A stretch of 22,107 bases of DNA from a virus. The DNA lies in the IMG/VR virus record IMGVR_UViG_3300032331_000248, positions 1 to 22,107 of that record, one strand, 5' to 3'. Under the pieces are notes generated by a model. That model worked only from the letters and a program-made list of their open reading frames with translations. It did no database searches and was not told the origin of the DNA. The position numbers and the translations under genes were made by a program. Of the stretch, positions 12,514 to 19,512 are shown in pieces (position 1 is the stretch's first letter; every line of letters starts with the position of its first letter).

Positions 12514-14910
12514 ATGTTTGCAGCATCTAAAACGGCTTCTTCTAGCGGCTATCAAATCTCACGCAGTTTGCGCTTTAATAGCGCTGACACTACATACCTA
12601 AATCGTACTCCTGCAAGTGCGGGGAATCGTCAAATATGGACTTGGAGTGCGTGGGTTAAAAGAAGCGGTGTGGGGGCTGACCAAGCAATATTTTTTGCGG
12701 GAACTTCTGGCAACAACAACACAATTAGATTTAATACTGATGAAACAATGTATGTGTTTCGTTATGACGGCTCTATTACTTGGGGGTTAAGCACCACTCA
12801 AGTATTTCGTGACTTTTCTGCTTGGTATCACATTGTTGTTGCGTATGATTCAACACAAGCCACATCAACAAATCGTGTCAAATTGTATGTAAATGGTACG
12901 CAAGTAACAGCATTTACTTCTTCTACATACCCATCATTAAATTTAAATTCTGATGTAAACAATACTGTTGACCACAGAATTGGAAATAACAGTGGATCAA
13001 ATTACTTTAATGGATATGAGACTGAAACATATCTCATCGATGGTCAAGCCCTAACCCCATCATCCTTTGGTGAAACCAACACACAAACAGGCGTATGGCA
13101 ACCTAAAGCCTACTCAGGCTCATACGGCACTAATGGCTTTAAATTAAATTTTGAAAATAATTCAAATACTACTGCTGCAACACTTGGAGCTGATTCATCA
13201 GGCAACGGCAACAACTGGACACCTAATAACTTTAGCGTAACTGCGGGTGCGGGGAATGATTCTCTTGTTGATTCACCAACATCGTATGGTGGTGATAGTG
13301 GTGCGGGTGGTGAGGTTCGTGGTAATTACTGCACTTGGAATCCTCTTTCGGTTTATGGTTCAAGTTCGGTTAATGGAAATCTTGATACAACAGTAACAGG
13401 CTCTGGTTTTGGTGGAAATCCTGTTGCGCTTGGTTCAATTGGAGTAAGTTCAGGTAAATGGTATTGGGAAATTACACCTATAACTGGTGCTGGTTTTATG
13501 ATTGGCATTTCTGATAATGCTGGCCCTTACAACGCTAGGTCTTATGGAAGTGCTTATGGTTGGGGATATTATTTTTCTAATGGAAATAAATATAACAATG
13601 GCACAAATTCCGCATATGGTGCGACATATACGCAGAATGATGTAATTGGCGTTGCCTTGGATATGGATGCGGGAACCCTGACTTTTTATAAGAATGGCAC
13701 AAGTCAAGGTGTTGCATATTCTGGATTAAATACAGGTCGGACAGTTACAGCAATGGTGTCTGATGGTTCGGGTTCAGTAAACCAAATCTATTACGCCAAC
13801 TTCGGTCAACGCCCATTTGCCTACACAGCCCCAAGTGGCTTCAAAGCACTTTGCACACAGAACTTGCCAACGCCTACCATTGGTGCGACTACGGCTACGC
13901 AAGCGGGTAAGTTTTTTAATCCTGTTTTGTACACGGGAAATGGCACAGGGCAATCAATAACAGGCGTGGGATTTCAACCTGATTGGGTTTGGATTAAAGG
14001 TAGAAGCGGGTCAACAGACCATGCTTGGTATGATGCCGTTCGTGGTGTTCAAAAGCAAATTGAAAGTAATAATACAGGCGCAGAAACAACTGAATCAACT
14101 GGACTTACTGCTTTTGGCTCTGACGGGTTTACTACGGGTCTTTTACTTCAACTTAACACTATTAGTGCAACCTATGTCGCATGGAATTGGATAGCAAGTG
14201 GTTCAACCGTATCCAACACAGCAGGCGTTATTACTTCAACAGTAAGCGCAAACACTACAAGTGGATTTAGTGTGCTGACCTATTCAGGTGGAAATTTAAC
14301 AAGTGCAACTATTGGTCATGGTTTAGGTGTTGCACCATCTATGGTAATTGTAAAAAGAAGAAATGCAGTAGACGATTGGCGTACCTACCATGTTTCTGTT
14401 GGTGCAACAAAATACATGGATTTAAATACAACGGCTGCTGCCGCAACCGCAACTGTTGTGTGGAATGACACTGCCCCAACTAGCACTGTTTTTACAGTTG
14501 GTAATTCTGCTTCTGTTAACGCAAGTGGTGGAACTTATGTCGCTTATTGCTTTGCAGAAGTAGCAGGGTATAGCAAGTTTGGCTCTTACACAGGCAATGG
14601 TTCTACTGACGGGCCTTTTGTGTTCACAGGATTTAGACCTGCGTTTGTATTGGTTAAAAATTCTAGTACTACTGGAAAATGGGTTCTTATGGATACAAGC
14701 CGTGGACTGTATAACGTCATGTCAGGCACAAATGCGTTGTATCCAAATCTTTCAGATGCAGAAGGCACAGACTCTGCAAACAGGGAAATGGATTTCTTGT
14801 CCAACGGATTTAAACTTCGTTGCACAGGCGGTGATGCCAATGGCTCGGGCAACACCATCATCTACATGGCCTTTGCTTCTAGCCCGTTTAAATTCTCCCT
14901 TGCACGATAG
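12514..14910 (+). CDS. Receptor-binding tail fibre/adhesin with LamG-like, SPRY-like and repeated beta domains
   Basis: The 798-residue protein is a mosaic of carbohydrate- or protein-binding beta domains. Residues about 15-190 form a LamG/concanavalin-like sandwich (SLRFNSADTTYLN, WTWSAWVKRS, WYHIVVAYDS, VKLYVNGTQV, RIGNNSGSNYFNG). Residues about 310-432 look like a SPRY domain (GKWYWEITPITGAGFMIGIS, DVIGVALDMDAGTLTFYKNG). The C-terminal 330 residues hold three related repeats near 470-563, 585-683 and 688-789, each with a YTGN or YSGG start, a G(F/V)xP core followed by a strand such as WVWIKGR or FVLVKNS, and an aromatic/Ala end. The last two domain types co-occur in adhesins of marine and freshwater phages. 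Codon context differs from neighbours (ACA-GG used for Thr-Gly), suggesting acquisition of a host-range gene. AAGGA precedes the ATG. Confidence 0.8.
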   Translation: MFAASKTASSSGYQISRSLRFNSADTTYLNRTPASAGNRQIWTWSAWVKRSGVGADQAIFFAGTSGNNNTIRFNTDETMYVFRYDGSITWGLSTTQVFRDFSAWYHIVVAYDSTQATSTNRVKLYVNGTQVTAFTSSTYPSLNLNSDVNNTVDHRIGNNSGSNYFNGYETETYLIDGQALTPSSFGETNTQTGVWQPKAYSGSYGTNGFKLNFENNSNTTAATLGADSSGNGNNWTPNNFSVTAGAGNDSLVDSPTSYGGDSGAGGEVRGNYCTWNPLSVYGSSSVNGNLDTTVTGSGFGGNPVALGSIGVSSGKWYWEITPITGAGFMIGISDNAGPYNARSYGSAYGWGYYFSNGNKYNNGTNSAYGATYTQNDVIGVALDMDAGTLTFYKNGTSQGVAYSGLNTGRTVTAMVSDGSGSVNQIYYANFGQRPFAYTAPSGFKALCTQNLPTPTIGATTATQAGKFFNPVLYTGNGTGQSITGVGFQPDWVWIKGRSGSTDHAWYDAVRGVQKQIESNNTGAETTESTGLTAFGSDGFTTGLLLQLNTISATYVAWNWIASGSTVSNTAGVITSTVSANTTSGFSVLTYSGGNLTSATIGHGLGVAPSMVIVKRRNAVDDWRTYHVSVGATKYMDLNTTAAAATATVVWNDTAPTSTVFTVGNSASVNASGGTYVAYCFAEVAGYSKFGSYTGNGSTDGPFVFTGFRPAFVLVKNSSTTGKWVLMDTSRGLYNVMSGTNALYPNLSDAEGTDSANREMDFLSNGFKLRCTGGDANGSGNTIIYMAFASSPFKFSLAR

Positions 14911-14918
14911 GACTCAAT

Positions 14919-15416
14919 ATGTACGCACTCATTGAAAACAACGTAGTCACCAAAGTTGGTGATCTAGCAATTCTTTTCCCCGACACATCAAGCCCTAACG
15001 CTTCATTTGCTCAAGAGCAAGGCGCATTGGAAGTGGTTGAAGGTGAGCAAAAAGACCAACGCTTCTATTGGGTGACTTTCTCCCATTATGAAGTCAATGG
15101 CTCGGTTGTCACTCGCACCTACACCAACACGCCAAAGGCTTTGGAGGATGTGACCAATGAAGATGCAAGCGTGACTCAAGGTCTAAAGTCACAATGGATT
15201 GCTCAAAACAAAGCAAACGCCAACTCACTATTGGCAAGCACCGATTGGATGGTCATTCGCAAGGCCGAGCGTGATGTGGCTATTCCTAGCGATGTGGTAA
15301 CGGCCAGGGCAGCCATCATTGCTGACTGTACGGCTAAAGAGGCCGCCATTACCGCTGCCACAACAATTGAAGAACTTATAGCCGTTGTTGCCCCCGTCAC
15401 AATTGGTCAACTATAA
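14919..15416 (+). CDS. Tail fibre assembly chaperone-like protein
   Basis: The 165-residue protein follows the fibre gene by eight bases with AGGA before its ATG. The N-terminal part (1-75) reads as a small beta domain (MYALIENNVVTKVGDLAILFPDTS). The C-terminal part has ANSLLASTDWMVIRKAERD followed by a Val-rich helix and repeated Ala-rich turns. The LLxxTDWxxxRxxE pattern is characteristic of the phage tail assembly chaperone domain found in many tail-fibre assembly proteins. Position right after the adhesin is the usual one. It should bind the C-terminal end of a fibre to promote folding or trimerisation. The domain family is recalled, not searched. Confidence 0.75.
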   Translation: MYALIENNVVTKVGDLAILFPDTSSPNASFAQEQGALEVVEGEQKDQRFYWVTFSHYEVNGSVVTRTYTNTPKALEDVTNEDASVTQGLKSQWIAQNKANANSLLASTDWMVIRKAERDVAIPSDVVTARAAIIADCTAKEAAITAATTIEELIAVVAPVTIGQL

Positions 15417-15436
15417 GTTTATTTTGAAGTTTTAAT

Positions 15437-15640
15437 ATGTCTGACATTGATTTGGTCAAATATGGGGTTCTTTGGCAAAAAGTTGAATCAATGGAAGCCA
15501 AGATTGACAAGATGGAATCCCAACTTGATACTCTTATTGAGTTAGCCAACAAAGGCCGTGGCGGTTTTTGGATGGGTATGGCATTAGTTTCGGGCATATC
15601 CTCAATTTTTGGTTACATTTCACACTACTGGTCAAAATGA
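15437..15640 (+). CDS. Small coiled-coil membrane protein, XhlA/holin-accessory-like
   Basis: The 67-residue protein has an amphipathic coiled coil (about 12-38: VLWQKVESMEAKIDKMESQL) followed by a Gly/Arg turn and one membrane helix (about 43-62: GFWMGMALVSGISSIFGYIS). This layout matches the hemolysin XhlA family, which acts with holins to permeabilise the inner membrane. It is the first gene of a cassette of six overlapping genes that ends with the endolysin. The ribosome site is weak (GAAG). The next gene starts inside its stop (ATGA). Confidence 0.65.
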   Translation: MSDIDLVKYGVLWQKVESMEAKIDKMESQLDTLIELANKGRGGFWMGMALVSGISSIFGYISHYWSK

Positions 15641-15777
15641 AATGGGCGATTGCGATTGTTTTATTACTCTCGCAAGCCTCATCAACCGAGTATCGATGTG
15701 TTAAGTGGGCATGGACGGGTGATGTTTACAACCGCAAGGTTTTCTGCCTAAAGTGGGAAAAGGTTGAGAGAAAATGA
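15637..15777 (+). CDS. Small exported protein in the lysis cassette
   Basis: The 46-residue product begins with a short positively charged end and a hydrophobic core (MKWAIAIVLLLSQASSTE) that looks like a Sec signal peptide cleavable near Ala-Ser-Ser. A small basic domain with two Cys (residues 21 and 37) follows, which could form a disulphide in the periplasm. The ATG overlaps the previous stop as ATGA and its own stop overlaps the next ATG, so it is embedded in the lysis operon. There is no lipobox Cys after the signal, so it is not a typical Rz1 spanin. Function unknown; a periplasmic lysis accessory is plausible. Confidence 0.6.
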   Translation: MKWAIAIVLLLSQASSTEYRCVKWAWTGDVYNRKVFCLKWEKVERK

Positions 15778-16268
15778 TAGACCCCTTAATTGCTTTAGAA
15801 GGGCTACAACAAGCCATCGGACTTGTCAAAAAGGCAAGTAAAGTTGCTAACGATCTAGCGGGCTTAACCCCCATGATCGCTAAGATGTTTGACGCCAAAA
15901 GCGTGGCTACCCGATCTATGGTTGAGGCCAAGCGCTCGGGCAACAAATCTAACCTTGGCGTTGCTTTACAAATCGAAATGGCTTTGGACGAGGCCAAGCG
16001 GTTTGAGGCCGAATTGATGCTGCTTTTCCAAGCCACTGGCCGTGCGGACGTGTGGCAAAAGATCAAAGAGCGCCAACAACACATGGATGTTGAGGATGCT
16101 CATTTAGCACGCCAAGCCAAAGCGGATGAAAAAAAACGCAAAGAAGAAGAACAAGAACAATTAGCTTGGGCGTTTGGGATTGTGATTATTGTTATGTTGT
16201 TGGGCGCGGTTGGTTGGGGAATCTCTGAGATTTCTGAAATGTGCGCCCGATCAAGGTGCGGGCGGTGA
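15774..16268 (+). CDS. C-terminally anchored membrane protein in the lysis cassette
   Basis: The 164-residue protein is helical and charged for its first 128 residues, with a Lys/Glu-rich coiled-coil stretch at about 115-128 (KADEKKRKEEEQEQ). It ends in one membrane helix (about 130-150: LAWAFGIVIIVMLLGAVGWGI) and a short tail with two Cys. It starts at an ATGA overlap with the small exported protein and ends at a GTGA overlap with a 49-residue membrane protein. This is the organisation of a tail-anchored cytoplasmic protein. I know similar genes near endolysins in uncultured phages but no assigned function. A role in holin timing or membrane fusion at lysis is speculation. Confidence 0.6.
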   Translation: MIDPLIALEGLQQAIGLVKKASKVANDLAGLTPMIAKMFDAKSVATRSMVEAKRSGNKSNLGVALQIEMALDEAKRFEAELMLLFQATGRADVWQKIKERQQHMDVEDAHLARQAKADEKKRKEEEQEQLAWAFGIVIIVMLLGAVGWGISEISEMCARSRCGR

Positions 16269-16414
16269 ATGAGTATCAAAAACAGTTTGACCAATTCCTC
16301 AAAGTTTTTGTCAGGCTGTGTATTGTGATATGGGTGCTAGGCTTGCTAAAGCACATTCCCGATGCCATTGCGGATAAGATCGTTAATAAACTACTTGGAA
16401 TGATTGGACTTTAA
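16265..16414 (+). CDS. 49-residue single-pass membrane protein (GTG start)
   Basis: A short frame starts with GTG at 16265, overlapping the previous stop as GTGA, and ends with TAA sharing its last base with the next ATG (TAATG). AAGG at 16253-16256 lies eight bases before the GTG. The product has a charged N-terminus (residues 2-12), a membrane helix (about 12-29: LKVFVRLCIVIWVLGLLK) and an amphipathic C-terminal helix. Overlaps at both ends and good codon use argue for a real gene despite the size and GTG start. It resembles small holins or holin partners by topology only. Confidence 0.65.
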   Translation: MNEYQKQFDQFLKVFVRLCIVIWVLGLLKHIPDAIADKIVNKLLGMIGL

Positions 16415-16917
16415 TGCTTTCTCTATTTTCTACCCTTGGTGGTTTGCTTATTTCGGGCTTACCCAAACTATTGGAATTTTTCCAAAACAAAGCTGACCAA
16501 CGGCATGAACTTGCTTTGGCTAGGGTTCAAGTGGAACTTCAGCTACAGATGATGGCTCAAGGCTTTGCTGCCCAAGAGCGCATGGAGGAAATCCGCACAG
16601 ATCAGATTTCTATGCAAACAGAAGCTCAGATGACTGAGGCGGCTTTAGCACACGATGAAAAGGTTTTGGAAAAGGCTTCTCAATGGGTTGCCAATTATGT
16701 GGGGACGGTAAGACCCACAATTACCTACATCTTTGTTTTTGAGTTATGTGCCATCAATGCTTGGATTGCTTACTATATTTACTCAAGGCCAAGCCTGATA
16801 ACTAGCATTGATGATTTGATTCGCTTGTCGGACATTATTTTTTCTACGGACGAAATGGCCATGTTGGGCGGGATTATTGGGTTCTGGTTTGGCTCACGGG
16901 GATGGTCTAAGAAATGA
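16414..16917 (+). CDS. 3TM-type holin
   Basis: The 167-residue product has an N-terminal hydrophobic segment (about 5-22), a charged Gln/Glu-rich helix (25-95), then VGTVRPTITYIFVFE leading into a membrane helix (about 104-124), and a last helix with GGIIGFWFGSRGWSKK at the C-terminus. The Arg-Pro before the second segment and the FWFGSRGW end are the pattern of the 3TM holin family first described in gene transfer agents. The protein should oligomerise in the inner membrane and release the endolysin. The endolysin ATG overlaps its stop (ATGA), which fits. Confidence 0.8.
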   Translation: MLSLFSTLGGLLISGLPKLLEFFQNKADQRHELALARVQVELQLQMMAQGFAAQERMEEIRTDQISMQTEAQMTEAALAHDEKVLEKASQWVANYVGTVRPTITYIFVFELCAINAWIAYYIYSRPSLITSIDDLIRLSDIIFSTDEMAMLGGIIGFWFGSRGWSKK

Positions 16918-17417
16918 AAGTTAGCAAGGCGGGTGAGGACTTGATGCACTTCTTTGAGGGCTACAGGAACAAGCCTTATCGGTGCAGTGCCGCCATTTGG
17001 ACGGTGGGTTGGGGGCACGCTATGTACGCTGACCAACTTAACCTACCAAACGTCCGCAAAGAGGGTTACACGGGGCTTTTAAGGTCTGACTACCAACTAA
17101 AAGAAGGTGACAATCGTGCCTGGTCAAAAAAGGAACTGGTTGAATTATTCAAGGTGGACATCAATTCTTTTGAACGTGGTGTTTTACGACTTTCTCCTAA
17201 TCTTGCTAGTCATCAAAGCAAATTCGACTCTGTTGTCTCTTTTGCGTACAACGCAGGGTTAGGGAATTACCAACGGTCAACCATTCGCATGAAGGTCAAC
17301 CGTGGTGATTGGGAGGGCGCTGCTGAAGCCTTTATGAGTTGGACTAAAGCGGGCGGTAAAGAAGTGGCGGGCTTGGTTAAGCGTAGAAAAGCCGAGAAAG
17401 CCCTATTTCTTAGCTGA
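16914..17417 (+). CDS. Endolysin, GH24 lysozyme
   Basis: The 167-residue enzyme should cleave the beta-1,4 bond between MurNAc and GlcNAc in host peptidoglycan. The catalytic pattern is visible: Glu15 in HFFEGYRNKPY, Cys24 nine residues later and Thr30 (IWTVGWGH), i.e. the E-8-D/C-5-T motif of T4/P22/P21-type lysozymes, here in the less common Cys version. Downstream is FDSVVSFAYNAGLGNY (about 104-119) and a C-terminal helix with GLVKRRKAEKALF (about 153-165), both typical of the family. There is no signal or SAR anchor at the N-terminus, so release depends on the holin encoded upstream. The gene closes the late operon. Its last 15 bases overlap the convergent minus-strand gene. Confidence 0.92.
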   Translation: MKVSKAGEDLMHFFEGYRNKPYRCSAAIWTVGWGHAMYADQLNLPNVRKEGYTGLLRSDYQLKEGDNRAWSKKELVELFKVDINSFERGVLRLSPNLASHQSKFDSVVSFAYNAGLGNYQRSTIRMKVNRGDWEGAAEAFMSWTKAGGKEVAGLVKRRKAEKALFLS

Positions 17418-17597
17418 TTTGATAAAACACCCAAAGCTATCAATGGTGTCCTTTTCAAAAGGAAGCACCACAAGGCGTTTTTGGTAGTCATCTAGGGCAT
17501 CGTTCCAACCCGCATCGTAAGCCGCACACACAGCGTCTATGGCGGCTTCCTGAGCGCCTGTAATGCGTAAAAGGTTAACTAGATCGTCTTTGGTCAT
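17403..17597 (-). CDS. Small hypothetical protein at the end of the early operon
   Basis: The 64-residue protein has a helical, acidic N-terminal half (MTKDDLVNLLRITGAQEAAI) with AAYDAGWNDALDDYQKR in the middle. The YDAGWNDAL pattern recurs in many small phage early proteins of unknown function. Its stop codon lies inside the endolysin gene on the other strand (15-base tail-to-tail overlap). No terminator is visible between the two convergent operons. The ribosome site is weak (GGAAT, ten bases before ATG). Confidence 0.6.
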   Translation of the reverse strand: MTKDDLVNLLRITGAQEAAIDAVCAAYDAGWNDALDDYQKRLVVLPFEKDTIDSFGCFIKSAKK

Positions 17598-17629
17598 TTG
17601 GGCAATTCCGTCCTTGGTTGCAGTTGCCG

Positions 17630-17815
17630 TTACAAGGCGGGCACGATTTGCCTTTGATGCCGCCCCGTGGTTCTAAGAATCCAACAAGTTTGGCAAATCC
17701 ATTTGTGACCCATGTCAATGCCGCCTTCAGGTGGTTTGGTTTCATAGCATTTATTACAAGTTTTTAGTTTGTGTACTGGCTGATTGCCGCCTAGTCCGAT
17801 TGGATACATTGCCAT
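17630..17815 (-). CDS. Small zinc-ribbon protein
   Basis: The 61-residue product contains two CxxC knuckles, Cys20-Cys23 (CNKC) and Cys41-Cys44 (CQTC), separated by 17 residues, which should bind one zinc ion in a ribbon fold. It is basic overall. The start overlaps the end of the winged-helix gene by 25 bases. A second in-frame ATG two codons later (17809) has better spacing from GAGA and may be the real start. Such small zinc ribbons in early operons often contact DNA or a host protein; the target is unknown. Confidence 0.6.
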   Translation of the reverse strand: MAMYPIGLGGNQPVHKLKTCNKCYETKPPEGGIDMGHKWICQTCWILRTTGRHQRQIVPAL

Positions 17816-18117
17816 TCTCTTTCATTTCGCCCCGAATTGGATTTCACGGTGTTGCCCGTCAATTCTATTAAACCGATGATTTTCATTTCGTTTAGACGTC
17901 TAGCCACTTGATTAGAATCAAGCATTGTCAAGGCCGAAATGCCGTCTTTGCCAAGTGGCCCGTAAAACTTGAGGCAATCAAAAATAACTTGGTGGTGTTG
18001 AGGCGCAGCGTCTTTAATCGACTCCGCTGCCTCAAACGATGTTAAGGGATCATTCGCACGAACTCTAGGGAATTCGGGCATGGCAAAAATGCGTTTAAAT
18101 GTTTCTTTATAGTCCAT
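17791..18117 (-). CDS. Winged-helix DNA-binding protein
   Basis: The 108-residue protein has a leader with VRANDPLTSFEAAESI (residues 19-34) and a winged-helix region from about 40 to 104: HHQVIFDCLKFYG, GKDGISALTMLDSNQVARRLNEMKIIGLIEL, then a beta wing ending REWQCI. The recognition helix is most likely SNQVARRLNEMK. This combination (NDPxTSxEAA plus wHTH) recurs in small proteins of many proteobacterial phages, usually annotated as hypothetical or MarR-like. It may regulate the early operon. AAGGAAAC precedes the ATG. The 70 bases upstream, back to the SSB-like gene, hold only the ribosome site. Confidence 0.65.
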   Translation of the reverse strand: MDYKETFKRIFAMPEFPRVRANDPLTSFEAAESIKDAAPQHHQVIFDCLKFYGPLGKDGISALTMLDSNQVARRLNEMKIIGLIELTGNTVKSNSGRNEREWQCIQSD

Positions 18118-18187
18118 GATGTTTCCTTATTGGGTGGGGTACTAACCATTCGTCCGCAAGCAAAATTGCATGGCTTTCCCCCGTTAA

Positions 18188-18424
18188 TCAAAAATCGATG
18201 TCATCGTCCTTTGGCAATCCTTTGTAATCATCTTTGGGCTTTGGGGTGTTGAGATATGCCCAACCGTTCCAACCGCCATCCATAAGAGGCACACTGTCTA
18301 ATTTGAGCATTGGCCCGTTTTTAGTCTCAATGACCGATCCAATGATTTGATAGCGGGATTTTTCCACACCATCTTTGTTTTTGTATTTCCCATTGACAAC
18401 GGAAATTTCGTAAATTTTAGACAT
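18188..18424 (-). CDS. Mini single-stranded-DNA-binding-like protein with SSB-type acidic tail
   Basis: The 78-residue protein starts with strands typical of an OB-like barrel (MSKIYEISVVNGKYKNKDG, EKSRYQIIGSVIETKNGPML, KLDSVPL), has an aromatic patch GGWNGWAYLN (50-59) and ends in an acidic tail, KDDDIDF. The last six residues match the bacterial SSB C-terminal tip (DDDIPF in E. coli) at five of six positions. That tip docks SSB partners such as RecO, ExoI and PriA. The body is less than half the size of a usual SSB. It overlaps the exonuclease gene by eight bases and belongs to the same recombination module. The family is recalled from phages, where homologues often end in DIPF or DVPF. Activity itself is inferred. 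Confidence 0.65.
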   Translation of the reverse strand: MSKIYEISVVNGKYKNKDGVEKSRYQIIGSVIETKNGPMLKLDSVPLMDGGWNGWAYLNTPKPKDDYKGLPKDDDIDF

Positions 18425-19049
18425 TTTTGACTTTCATAAGTTTGTTAATTTTGTCGTCCAACTCGGCAAGGAATTGGACAATTTCGCCCTCTATTAGCCT
18501 GATAAACACATTGTCCCGTGGGACACGTTTAACAAACAATTGAAGCTCTTGGGGTAGGCGGTTATCGAAGCTGACGAAATCACACCATTGCCGCCCCGTA
18601 CAAGCCATTTGAAATTGCATCTGGGTGTTGTACTTGCCTGGTACTGCCTGACTAAGCAAAGTCTCAATGTGCGTGGCAGTGTTGGGGCATTTGATCTCTA
18701 ATAAGCCATCATCCCCCACAAGCCCATCGGGGGACGCACCCGCCATTTCAATCGTTGGGTGAGGGACAAACCCCACTTCATCGACTAACACGTTTTGGGC
18801 GACTTCATACGATATACGGGCAAGCGGCTCGGTTTCCGTTCCATGTTGCATTGCGGCATTATTGAAACTTTCTCCTTTTTCACCCGTTAGGCGTTCGCAC
18901 ACCAATTGAGCCATGTAGTTGTCACGGGTTGCGCTATAGCCCGTCTTGGTCTTGGCAATCACATCGGCCACACGGGATGCGGTGACTTTACCAATTCGTG
19001 CCTCAAACCATTGGTCAGACCCTTGGGATATTTCATGCAAATCGATCAT
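18417..19049 (-). CDS. YqaJ/lambda-type recombination exonuclease
   Basis: The 210-residue nuclease of the PD-(D/E)xK fold should degrade the 5' strand of DNA ends to create 3' single strands for annealing. Visible motifs: GKVTASR (20-26), AMQHGTETEP (66-75) with conserved glutamates, the catalytic SPDGL (Asp108) and LEIKCP (Glu118, Lys120), and QMQFQM (143-148). The start at 19049 (MIDLHEISQG) is chosen because AAAGGAAC lies just before it and the family begins here. An upstream in-frame start at 19109 would add 20 residues that belong to another reading frame of the HNH gene. It works with the Sak-type protein at 20352-20906 and the SSB-like protein downstream. Confidence 0.9.
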   Translation of the reverse strand: MIDLHEISQGSDQWFEARIGKVTASRVADVIAKTKTGYSATRDNYMAQLVCERLTGEKGESFNNAAMQHGTETEPLARISYEVAQNVLVDEVGFVPHPTIEMAGASPDGLVGDDGLLEIKCPNTATHIETLLSQAVPGKYNTQMQFQMACTGRQWCDFVSFDNRLPQELQLFVKRVPRDNVFIRLIEGEIVQFLAELDDKINKLMKVKNV

Positions 19050-19512
19050 ATAGTTCCTTTCTTTTAACTTGGTACACATTGCTTGCTTGTTCTGGAGTAT
19101 CAAATGCACCTAAATGTATTTGTTTTCCGTAAAATGAAATTCTTGCTGAAAACCTACCAGAACAATTTACACGCACACCCATTGGCAAATTGATTGTTCT
19201 TTTTCTGGTTTTATGATTCCAACTGTTTTCAGTTATTGTTGCTTTTCTTAAATTTTCAGGTCTGTCATCTAATGAATTGCCATTGATGTGATCTAGACAA
19301 GGTTTAGGCCATTCACCGTGTGTTAAAAAATACACAAGGTGACCACGTTTATATTTTTTCTTATTTAATTGAATAACCCAATAATGTTTGTTGCCTCTAC
19401 TTTTTTGACTAGAGCCAGCTTCTTTGTTTAACAAATCAGGGTGTTTTTTGGGTGGATTTATCCAATAAAATTGACCTGTTGATTTTTCAAAACGTAAGTA
19501 ATTTTCAATCAT
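19033..19512 (-). CDS. HNH endonuclease with AP2-like DNA-binding domain
   Basis: The 159-residue protein has an N-terminal domain with FYWINPPKK, the HNH core YKRGHLVYFLTHG (54-66), LDHINGNSLDDRPENLR (73-89: Asp74-His75, Asn87), and a C-terminal AP2-like domain (112-155: MGVRVNCSGRFSARISFYGK then HLGAFDTPEQAS). This pairing is typical of free-standing phage homing endonucleases. The gene is clearly richer in A and T than its neighbours, a sign of separate origin. Its ends are well adapted: ATG overlaps the preceding stop (ATGA) and its last codons carry the exonuclease ribosome site and start. It may mobilise itself between phages by cutting relatives that lack it. Confidence 0.88.
   Translation of the reverse strand: MIENYLRFEKSTGQFYWINPPKKHPDLLNKEAGSSQKSRGNKHYWVIQLNKKKYKRGHLVYFLTHGEWPKPCLDHINGNSLDDRPENLRKATITENSWNHKTRKRTINLPMGVRVNCSGRFSARISFYGKQIHLGAFDTPEQASNVYQVKRKELYDRFA

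Noticed and set aside
12514-15416. Possible diversity-generating retroelement at the adhesin, as in BPP-1-like podoviruses
   Set aside because: No reverse transcriptase and no template/variable repeat pair are seen, and the adhesin C-terminus is a DUF7483-like beta repeat, not a C-type lectin.
15637-15777. Rz1-type spanin lipoprotein
   Set aside because: The signal-like segment is not followed by a lipobox Cys, and the gene is not nested in an Rz-like frame.
19050-19109. Extended N-terminus of the exonuclease starting at 19109
   Set aside because: The extra 20 residues lie fully inside the HNH gene in another frame and lack a ribosome site, whereas AAAGGAAC precedes 19049.
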